DNA of 64,000 bases, from positions 226,158 through 290,157 of IMG/VR virus record IMGVR_UViG_3300024308_000302. The stretch is one strand, 5' to 3'. Shown here piece by piece: positions 57,446-64,000 of this stretch. Numbering within the stretch: the first letter of the stretch is position 1; each line of letters begins with the position of its first letter. The notes under the pieces were generated by a model. That model saw only the letters and a list, made by a program, of their open reading frames with translations. It ran no database searches and was not told where the DNA came from. The DNA comes from a virus. The position numbers and the translations under genes are program-made.

Positions 57446-57827
57446 ATTGTTTTTCACGCCGCAAATGTTGAATGAAGTTATCAAGCAAGATTTTGATTTC
57501 AGGGCCAGCAATAGTGTTAGCACTATGGACAAAGAATTTGAAGTTATCAGGGATAACATATTTTTCATCCAGAACGCTTTCAACAATCCAATGAGCAAAA
57601 TCAAGACCAGCTTTCAACAGGTTACCATTTGCATCCAGACCCAAATCGTTATCGAACGAAATGTAGTAAGGAAGGAACCCTTTTTCTTCAATGAGAGCAA
57701 CAGCTTGTTCCATTGTCCGACAAATATAGAAGTCTTCAATGAAGTTTTCATAAACGACAGCATTGCTTGGGTAAACCATGTTAACCGAACGCAGGTCGTC
57801 AAGGAAAATCGAGTAAGGCATTTTTTT
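57444..57827 (-). CDS. cREC (cyclic-phosphate processing receiver-like) protein (127 aa)
   Basis: Contains the conserved elements of the cREC family: SIFLDDLRSVN near the N terminus (D11, D12, R14), ISFDNDLGLD (D60, D62), the helix GLDFAHWIVESVLDE, and VHSANTIAGPEI (H102). The receiver-like fold has been linked to RNA-repair and RNA-ligase operons, where it is proposed to act on 2',3'-cyclic phosphates. A phage RNA ligase (15959) is present in the same genome, which agrees. Start at ATG 57827 (MKKMPYSIFL) has a weak RBS. Confidence 0.72.
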   Translation of the reverse strand, partial: KKMPYSIFLDDLRSVNMVYPSNAVVYENFIEDFYICRTMEQAVALIEEKGFLPYYISFDNDLGLDANGNLLKAGLDFAHWIVESVLDEKYVIPDNFKFFVHSANTIAGPEIKILLDNFIQHLRREKQ

Positions 57828-57987
57828 CATTTCTAAATAATCCAATTTACTTTAAGTGAGCCTGCATTATACATTATGAAATCATTAATGTCACGATATA
57901 TTTCAAGAAAAATAAAAATGTCTATGAAAAAGAAAAACCTTATAATCACAATTGATAAAAGGTTTTTTTAGATAAAAAATAAACAAA

Positions 57988-58614
57988 TTATTTAGGTTTA
58001 AACAATGGATCAGATGGGAATTTTTGGGTATTTATTGACTGATCTCTAAGGCTGGTTTCTGGACTAAGTTGACACCATGTAACACCTATACTATCTGGAT
58101 TTGCTTTATAAACTGTATAAGCATAGTCATATAGTTTTTCATTTGTTTTTAAATTAGTAAATGTGACTTCAAATGAATTATTGCCAGTTTTTTTACGAAC
58201 TAGAGAATATTCTGATTCAGGTGAATTAATTTTTGAGAATTTATAACAATTGGCATCATTACTTTTACCTTCATAGTTGCATGAAGAGTCTCCTTTTTTA
58301 AAACTTTCTATTTTATATAATGAATAACCATCATTATCTAATTTCAATTTTTTTTCAACAAAAGCGAAAGATGGGACATCAGAATCCTTTCCAAAAGCTT
58401 CATAACTTTCAATAACATCATAATTGTCTCTAAGCTCAGAATAATCATAATAGACACTTTTAATTTTATTGTCTTTAAAATCTTGTTTATATTGATCAAT
58501 TAACGCATGATTAACATGCAGATAGTTCTTATCTGATGGACAATTAACATCATCTTGGGCATTAGCATAACTTGTTAAAAGAATTGCTGGTATTAATATA
58601 AATAATGATTTCAT
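57988..58614 (-). CDS. exported protein (208 aa)
   Basis: MKSLFILIPAILLTSYANA is a Sec signal peptide, cleaved before QDDV. ATG at 58614 with AGGA upstream. The mature domain has four Cys in two pairs (DVNCPSDK; SSCNYEGKSNDANCYKF) plus a late Cys, and strand-rich Asp/Lys/Tyr sequence. Periplasmic location likely. Function unknown. Confidence 0.78.
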   Translation of the reverse strand: MKSLFILIPAILLTSYANAQDDVNCPSDKNYLHVNHALIDQYKQDFKDNKIKSVYYDYSELRDNYDVIESYEAFGKDSDVPSFAFVEKKLKLDNDGYSLYKIESFKKGDSSCNYEGKSNDANCYKFSKINSPESEYSLVRKKTGNNSFEVTFTNLKTNEKLYDYAYTVYKANPDSIGVTWCQLSPETSLRDQSINTQKFPSDPLFKPK

Positions 58615-58681
58615 TGTATGTCCTATTTGATTTAAATTTATTATAACCATCATAATCATCAACAAGAATAAGTCAAGACAT

Positions 58682-59719
58682 TTAATAATTTATCATATGA
58701 CACAACAAAACTTGATTAGTAGTTATATCTTCCATATTGATGTTTTCAAGATTTAATGTGTTAACTATTGTATCAAAAATCTTTGTTCTAAAAGTGTCAT
58801 AAACTACAGAGATATTATCAATAGACACAAAAACACCTTTATTATTACAGCTATAATTAAAGCCTGATTCTGATAAGTTAATTGATATAGTTTCATATTT
58901 ATTGTTTGAAAATTTAATAGTATATAGTGTAGAATCAACTAAAAATCTACTTACTTTTTCATTACGTTTTACGAAATAAGAAAAACAAGAATCACCGGAT
59001 ATATAATGATAGAATTGAATGACAGAAATTAGTTGAAGTATTTCATGAGCTTTATGATAACCAAGAACAGACAATAAGAATGACTTAAATTTACTGAAGG
59101 ATAGTTCAACAGTAGAATCATGAGCTATGAATGATATTGAATTTGAAGAAATATTTTGAACAAAATCATTCTTCCTGAAAATTTCAAAATAATCCTCAAA
59201 AATTGTATTGTAACAAACAAGCACATCTGAAAATTTAATTTCTTTAATCTTAGGATTTTTTAAATAATTTTTGATAACTTCCATATAAGTTTTATGAAGT
59301 AATGAATCATCCATAATTTGTTCTCTATTAAAATTTCTAAGTTCAATTGTAAATATGATTTCACCATTTTCTGGAATATATATTTTAGAATTCAAACTAC
59401 CAAGATAAATATAGAAATCATTATTAATACGTTGAATCATATATAAGTTCGAATAACTAGAACTACCATTTAAAAGTTTATGAAGGATTCGTATCGAGCT
59501 TAATTGAAGAAAATATCTATAATTGAAAGGAAATATCTCATTAATCCCTTTTAAGAAGGACACAATATCTGAATGACAATCCTTAATGAAATAAAGTTCT
59601 GAAGTAGGTTTTAATTTAACAATTCGCTGTTCATTATTATTTAACTGGCGATTAAAGTAATCAGAACCAAATAAAGATTCAACCATAAGAATGATTTGCT
59701 GATGATAATTTGTATTCAT
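58682..59719 (-). CDS. C-terminal MxxI family protein (345 aa)
   Basis: Ends LLCHMINY, with Met at -4. ATG at 59719 with AAGG upstream (MNTNYHQQIILMVESLFGSD). It has the long-type blocks: an early FPFNYRYFLQLSSIRILHKL (compare the DYRK-x-x-QIKNL block of the gene at 20553) and a C-terminal helix VVYDTFRTKIFDTIVNTLNL. No membrane helix in the mature frame. Function unknown. Confidence 0.8.
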   Translation of the reverse strand: MNTNYHQQIILMVESLFGSDYFNRQLNNNEQRIVKLKPTSELYFIKDCHSDIVSFLKGINEIFPFNYRYFLQLSSIRILHKLLNGSSSYSNLYMIQRINNDFYIYLGSLNSKIYIPENGEIIFTIELRNFNREQIMDDSLLHKTYMEVIKNYLKNPKIKEIKFSDVLVCYNTIFEDYFEIFRKNDFVQNISSNSISFIAHDSTVELSFSKFKSFLLSVLGYHKAHEILQLISVIQFYHYISGDSCFSYFVKRNEKVSRFLVDSTLYTIKFSNNKYETISINLSESGFNYSCNNKGVFVSIDNISVVYDTFRTKIFDTIVNTLNLENINMEDITTNQVLLCHMINY

Positions 59720-59809
59720 AATAAAAACCTTGAAAAGAGTGCAAATATTATACATATAAGTTGAACAAGAGTAAACAAAAAATTCCAAAAATAAGAGATA
59801 ATTCATAAA

Positions 59810-59837
59810 TTGACAAAAAAAATAAACAATATAAAAT
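59810..59837 (+). promoter_or_regulatory. promoter of the 99-aa membrane protein
   Basis: TTGACA (perfect -35), 16-bp spacer, TAAAAT, 23 bp upstream of the start. Confidence 0.62.
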
Positions 59838-59860
59838 TATATAAAATAGAGGATTAAAAT

Positions 59861-60160
59861 ATGAATGATAAAACAAAAAGAATATTAAAACATATGTTAA
59901 GTGCAATCATATTGATGATCTCATTATTATTTGGATTCGCATCCATAACATGTTTTGTAATAGGTGCTCCAGTAATGGGTGTATTTTATATTATGTTCTC
60001 AATATCAATTATTACACTACTATTTAAGAAATCTAAAATGAATAGAATAATTTTAGCAATATTTTTATTAGCCACATTAATTTTAGGTACATTCCTTAAT
60101 CAAATTGCACCACAAGAACCAGAAATAGTAGACCAATACTTAGAAAGCCATCAGATCTGA
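59861..60160 (+). CDS. small membrane protein (99 aa)
   Basis: Three hydrophobic segments (about 12-33 LSAIILMISLLFGFASITCF, 36-55 and 62-82 IILAIFLLATLILGTFLNQI) between basic ends. GAGGA RBS and own promoter and terminator. The C-terminal tail is acidic (PQEPEIVDQYLES). Plus-strand cassette; function unknown. Confidence 0.76.
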   Translation: MNDKTKRILKHMLSAIILMISLLFGFASITCFVIGAPVMGVFYIMFSISIITLLFKKSKMNRIILAIFLLATLILGTFLNQIAPQEPEIVDQYLESHQI

Positions 60161-60166
60161 TGGCTT
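60146..60166. terminator. bidirectional hairpin terminator
   Basis: AGCCATCAGATCTGATGGCT palindrome followed by T run; it overlaps the end of the 99-aa gene. Confidence 0.75.
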
Positions 60167-60168
60167 TT

Positions 60169-61206
60169 TTATTTATATTTCACGATGAAATAAACATTTA
60201 AATCTTGGAATGTTAAATAAAGAGGATCTATATCCAATGTTTTTGATATATCTTTAATTAATACTGTTTTAAGAAAATTATAAATTTCACAATAACCATG
60301 CAGATGAACACTTTTACCTTCATTATCGATATATGCCAATTTAAATAAAGATTCATCAGTATTAATAGCCAATCTATATGAGTTAATTTTGCTTTCAAAA
60401 GTTATTACATTGTACGAATTAAGTAATTTTGATTTATATCGATTAAAAATATAATCTATATTATTAAAAAATGGTCTTATAGATTTATTAAAAACAAAAC
60501 AATCAAGTATTTCTAAAAAATGAATTAAGGTTTTTAATTGGTTAATACCTTTTGAATTAACTTTAGATTTCTTTAAAATGTCAAGTATAGCATCAAAACC
60601 ATGATCTTTAATTAAAACAATTTCATATTCATGTGAAAGATATTTTGAAGCATTCTTATAAAGGTCTGTAATAGAGATATCAGCAAAAAGATTTTTCTTG
60701 AAAGAGTTTTGAATTACTGACTCTATATCAAGATTACAAAATTGAAGAACATTTTTATCATTAATAGTTAACAGGCGGGGATAATGAGAAATTTTTGAAT
60801 TCAAAAAATCCATATAAATGGTGTCATATTTTTCTTCAAACTCATCAACACAATATCTACATCCGTTAATAATAACAAAAATGTCATTCATGCCAATAAA
60901 TATTTCAAAACATGGTTTTATATTAATAGTGAGTTTATCTTCCCATATATCCAAGTAAATATATGGTTCAAAATGTTTTGATTCCATAAAGCTCAATATA
61001 TTCATGAGTGAAATAAATTGATTAATTTTATTAACATTAAGATTGGGAATTAAATTTAATAAATCATTAAATTTCTTATAGTCATATTTATAAATAATGG
61101 AAATCGTAGACAGAATGAGTCCATCAGATAGGCTATAACTAAAAGCACCATCTTTAGGATAGGACTTAATAATAAAATCATTAATAATAGAAAAGATAGA
61201 TTTCAC
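60169..61206 (-). CDS. MxxI family protein with variant C terminus (345 aa)
   Basis: GTG start at 61206 with GGGGAG five bases upstream; it overlaps the stop of the upstream gene (GTGA). The long-type block YKYDYKKFNDLLNLIPNLNV matches the DYRK-x-x-QIKNL region of its relatives, and EIYNFLKTVLIKDISKTLDI matches the C-terminal helix. It ends NVYFIVKYK: the usual Met is Ile and one extra residue follows, so the terminal signature is lost here. Function unknown. Confidence 0.78.
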   Translation of the reverse strand: MKSIFSIINDFIIKSYPKDGAFSYSLSDGLILSTISIIYKYDYKKFNDLLNLIPNLNVNKINQFISLMNILSFMESKHFEPYIYLDIWEDKLTINIKPCFEIFIGMNDIFVIINGCRYCVDEFEEKYDTIYMDFLNSKISHYPRLLTINDKNVLQFCNLDIESVIQNSFKKNLFADISITDLYKNASKYLSHEYEIVLIKDHGFDAILDILKKSKVNSKGINQLKTLIHFLEILDCFVFNKSIRPFFNNIDYIFNRYKSKLLNSYNVITFESKINSYRLAINTDESLFKLAYIDNEGKSVHLHGYCEIYNFLKTVLIKDISKTLDIDPLYLTFQDLNVYFIVKYK

Positions 61207-61679
61207 TTCAACTCCCCATTTAGAGAGTAAAGAATATAATCATGAATTAGCTTTTCTTTGTTACCCATTAAAAGACGTACACCTAAAAAATTAACATCAC
61301 TATAATCATGACCTAACCAATAACGTTTTTTATTAACATGTTGATTTAATCCTGCATGAGCAGAAAAAAACAAAGAAGCTTTTTCAACAATATCTAAAAT
61401 AACTTCGTCAGGAGGTCTTTTCTGTGTTCTAATACCAATAGAATGAGCGTGAAGATTGTTTTTACATAGATGATGATCAAACAAAGAAAGCGTGTTATAG
61501 CTGTAATATTCTAAATAATCGTACCACCATTTATCATAGGTAGTGTTCCTGAAAGGACATTCGATATAAAAGGAAGATAAAGAAGACTCAATTTCAAAAC
61601 CAGTAATAAATGAAAATAAATAATCCATGAATTCTGTACAGTTTCTATCTGTATCAATTGTTATAATGTATTTAGCCAT
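61203..61679 (-). CDS. hypothetical protein, paralogue of the gene at 62409 (158 aa)
   Basis: Both proteins share an N-terminal strand [YK]-x-x-I-x-IDT-[DN], a CxF-[IV]-TG block (residues ~18-30), the middle motif S-[IV]-x-I-x4-P-[PD]-D-x-[VL] followed by a helix, and an L-x-x-R-[LI] strand near the end. MAKYIITIDTDRNCTEFMDY start with AAGGT. Coupled to the downstream family gene by a 4-bp overlap. Function unknown. Confidence 0.78.
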   Translation of the reverse strand: MAKYIITIDTDRNCTEFMDYLFSFITGFEIESSLSSFYIECPFRNTTYDKWWYDYLEYYSYNTLSLFDHHLCKNNLHAHSIGIRTQKRPPDEVILDIVEKASLFFSAHAGLNQHVNKKRYWLGHDYSDVNFLGVRLLMGNKEKLIHDYILYSLNGELK

Positions 61680-61696
61680 GATATCAAGACCTTTAA

Positions 61697-62356
61697 TTAG
61701 GTGAACAGATGTTCACCAATTGCAAACTTTTGACTTGCACTATCAACATTATTCAAAGAAGGAAGATATTCAATGATGTAATCAGGAACTGATTCCTCGG
61801 AGAAAAATAGCGTGTAGTCAAAAAGCATAATGAAAGCAGACAAATTGTAAACAACAGAAGAAAGCGTACTAACATCTGTGAGCAATTCAGCACCTGAATT
61901 ATAGATGATAGCATGTGCATCTTTGTCAGCTACACCTTTTGAATCAAATGCAAAAATGTAGTTTTCATGTGCTTTTGGCTTATGAAGACAAACTGACAAC
62001 GACTTACAGTTTTGATGGTAAGCTTCTCGAATATCATAAATATTAGAATCAAAAGTGATTCGAACAGGAACATCAACATAATCCACACCAGCAATTCCAA
62101 TAAGTTTACCTACACGAACAGTAAAATATTTGGAATAGCTATCTTCAATCTCTTTCTGAATGTCCAAAAATGTCATTGCTTTGTTCACACAGTCATCAAG
62201 ACCTGACCCAACAATGACTTTATAATCATTCTTATTAAAAAAACGCAATTGACAAGAATCTGGAGAATTACTTGCAACTTTAGCTGAATCATGTTCAATA
62301 GTCGGAGCATAAATACTAAGCCAGTGATTTCTTTCTTCTTGTGTATATTTTTTCAT
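61697..62356 (-). CDS. hypothetical protein (219 aa)
   Basis: MKKYTQEERNHWLSIYAPTI; alternating strands (RFFNKNDYKVIVGSG; YFTVRVGKLIGIAGVDYVDV) and one helix-rich C-terminal half (VVYNLSAFIMLFDYTLFFSE). AGAGATC RBS. It lies between the two paralogues at 61203 and 62409. Soluble; function unknown. Confidence 0.75.
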   Translation of the reverse strand: MKKYTQEERNHWLSIYAPTIEHDSAKVASNSPDSCQLRFFNKNDYKVIVGSGLDDCVNKAMTFLDIQKEIEDSYSKYFTVRVGKLIGIAGVDYVDVPVRITFDSNIYDIREAYHQNCKSLSVCLHKPKAHENYIFAFDSKGVADKDAHAIIYNSGAELLTDVSTLSSVVYNLSAFIMLFDYTLFFSEESVPDYIIEYLPSLNNVDSASQKFAIGEHLFT

Positions 62357-62408
62357 TTTTGAAGATCTCTTAAATTGAAGTATGGATTATATCAAAAACC
62401 AATACAAA

Positions 62409-62876
62409 TTAGCAATCAAAAACATCAAAACGATGAACCAAAGACTGATCTTCTTCTTTAATAATACGCAAACTCAAAAGTTTGAAGTTATCAATATTCA
62501 AATCACTACGACCAATGCTTGACATAACTGTATGGTAGTTATCAACAAAATATTTAGAACGGTCAATAATTTCAGAAATAACCAAATCATCAGGGACTTC
62601 TTCAATATAAATCTGTACTGAATTATATTTATTGCCATGTTGAGCTTCGGATGGATAAATATCGACTGGACTATAGCATTCAGACCCCGGATTTTCTGGA
62701 TCTTCAATATGAATGATGTTTTCTTTAAACCAATCAAGATTTTGAATATCAGCAGAATATTTTTTTGAAATCTCTGCTCCAACACCAGAATCACCCCACT
62801 CACCCGTTACAAATGCACAAAAATTACGTTCAAAATTGCCAGCATAACTGTTAGTATCAATAATCAGGTAGTACAT
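62409..62876 (-). CDS. hypothetical protein, paralogue of the gene at 61203 (155 aa)
   Basis: MYYLIIDTNSYAGNFERNFC then AFVTGEWGDSG and the middle motif YIEEVPDDLVISEIIDRSKY. Matches the 158-aa protein at the same relative positions. GAGGA RBS. Function unknown. Confidence 0.78.
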   Translation of the reverse strand: MYYLIIDTNSYAGNFERNFCAFVTGEWGDSGVGAEISKKYSADIQNLDWFKENIIHIEDPENPGSECYSPVDIYPSEAQHGNKYNSVQIYIEEVPDDLVISEIIDRSKYFVDNYHTVMSSIGRSDLNIDNFKLLSLRIIKEEDQSLVHRFDVFDC

Positions 62877-62935
62877 AATAAGTCCTCTTTAAAAGTTAAT
62901 TATATAGCAAAAAAAGTAAAAATAAAAGAAATATT

Positions 62936-64000
62936 TTAAATTTTAAGCATTTGATATAGTTCAATAGATTTATTACAAAGGTCTTGATTTTCTATTCCAG
63001 TAACAGCAGAAATCTTATCCAACAAGGATTTTTTCAAGTGCTCATAAATATTATCAATACCACGAATACAAAGTGGTTCATAATCAAATTCTTCTGTCCT
63101 ACATTCATAAACCAAACAATCAGAATGGGTAGTAATATATAGGTCTTGCCATCCATTAATTTTTTGATTATGTGTGAAAGTTATATTGTATAAATAATGT
63201 TCATCTCGAAATTTATTTATTACATCTTGAAATCTGATTTCAATTTTAAATTTTTTTGAATAAAAATCTAAATCATCCAATTGTTCTTTAAAAACAAGAA
63301 TACTAAAAATTTCATTTAGTTTATTCAAATGATCATTACTTAAAAATGGGCTAAGGTATTTTTGAACTTTATAATTTGTGATATCAAATTCATGAGACTT
63401 AGATCCATTAATTAAATCCAAGTTAACAATAGAATCCGATTCGTTTTTTTTATGAAATAAATTATTAAATTCTGTAGCTGTATAATATGAAATCTTGTTA
63501 TCAACAATTATAGAATTAATAAACTCTTTTAAATCTAAGTTCATAGTATGAATGAAAGACTTAGCTGTGATATTGGCAGGCAATAAAGCATTAAGTGTAG
63601 TTAATCTTTCTTGATACGTTTTTTCATAAGCTGTTCCATCTATAAGTTCATTAAGAGAAAACTCATCAAAATGAAATCTAATTTTCAGATTACTTAAACT
63701 TGTTTTATTAAATACTGCAAACATAAGCCTTGGTCCATGACTAAACATAACATTCTTATTAGTGTAAATAATTTTAACTTTAAATGATTGTTTAGTCTCG
63801 CCCTTCTGAATATAATCAAGAAGCCACATAATAGATTCTAATTGTGCAATTTTATGACTGTCAAGATTGAAAAATAGAGAAACAATTTCTTCAAATCTAT
63901 GATCATATTCAAAATGATAAACACGCGGCAATACTTCTGAATCATCATGTTCATATTTTTTTTGAATTGCATCTACAAATTCATCATAAAAAGATGGCAT
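62936..64000 (-). CDS. C-terminal MxxI family protein (354 aa)
   Basis: Ends ELYQMLKI; starts MPSFYDEFVDAIQKKYEHDD with the ATG at the last base of the window, so the RBS is outside but the length and start match the gene at 45185. It has the full long-type architecture: F-x-LDSHK-x-AQLESIMWLLDY, the AYEKTYQERL centre, a YLSPFLSNDHLNKL block and the C-terminal helix NIYEHLKKSLLDKI. Function unknown. Confidence 0.82.
   Translation of the reverse strand: MPSFYDEFVDAIQKKYEHDDSEVLPRVYHFEYDHRFEEIVSLFFNLDSHKIAQLESIMWLLDYIQKGETKQSFKVKIIYTNKNVMFSHGPRLMFAVFNKTSLSNLKIRFHFDEFSLNELIDGTAYEKTYQERLTTLNALLPANITAKSFIHTMNLDLKEFINSIIVDNKISYYTATEFNNLFHKKNESDSIVNLDLINGSKSHEFDITNYKVQKYLSPFLSNDHLNKLNEIFSILVFKEQLDDLDFYSKKFKIEIRFQDVINKFRDEHYLYNITFTHNQKINGWQDLYITTHSDCLVYECRTEEFDYEPLCIRGIDNIYEHLKKSLLDKISAVTGIENQDLCNKSIELYQMLKI

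Noticed and set aside
1-64000. CRISPR arrays
   Set aside because: No series of equal direct repeats with spacers of constant length was seen. The recurring GAGGC...GCCTC sequences are terminators.

Overview
This window looks like an accessory-gene region of a very AT-rich, large (jumbo-type) tailed bacteriophage of a Gram-negative host. The signs are densely packed short genes with strong ribosome-binding sites, mostly unrecognisable products, stop/start overlaps, three phage-style tRNA genes with encoded CCA, a phage/fungal-type RNA ligase, a TnpB-only IS element and many diverged paralogues. No capsid, tail, terminase or replication gene was recognised. The host is inferred to be Gram-negative because at least seven products carry Sec or lipoprotein signal peptides. 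The genus cannot be fixed from the sequence alone.

Layout. Most genes are on the minus strand, in short units with sigma70-like promoters and short hairpin terminators. About a dozen isolated plus-strand genes sit between them, most with their own promoter and terminator. At least six of these encode membrane or exported proteins, as expected of 'moron' cassettes. 0-9.3 kb: members of a large paralogous family, a membrane protein, and two long coupled unknowns (498 and 612 aa). 9.4-16.6 kb: a mosaic island holding a frameshifted WHH-type nuclease tail, a PD-(D/E)XK-like nuclease, a HEPN/zinc-finger protein and an RNA ligase. The 3' end of the ligase occurs once intact, once as a near-identical 156-bp direct repeat, and twice more as diverged relics. 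16.7-28.5 kb: DEDDh exonuclease, a MoxR-like ATPase remnant, a 2H phosphoesterase resembling the anti-CBASS protein Acb1, and paired family members. 28.6-37.7 kb: tRNA-Met (initiator-like), tRNA-Pro and tRNA-Leu, a second PD-(D/E)XK nuclease, a secreted Ig-like protein and many small genes. 37.8-41.8 kb: a TnpB element that has split a small membrane-anchored protein gene. 41.9-54.5 kb: a phosphatase/deoxyribosyltransferase-like pair, exported proteins, ASCH, MazG-like and vWA proteins. 54.6-64 kb: a PH-domain membrane protein, a cREC protein and more of the large family.

Three patterns stand out. (1) Fourteen minus-strand proteins of 215-371 aa, otherwise almost unalignable, end with Met exactly four residues from the terminus followed by x-x-hydrophobic-stop. 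A fifteenth is a variant. (2) The 3' end of the RNA ligase gene appears to be a repeated integration site for modules carrying nuclease-like genes. (3) RNA-end chemistry is over-represented: RNA ligase, cREC, 2H phosphoesterase, a HEPN protein and a tRNA with initiator features. This suggests that RNA damage and repair during phage-host or phage-phage conflict is a theme here. Functions are inferred from motifs seen by eye; no database search was run.
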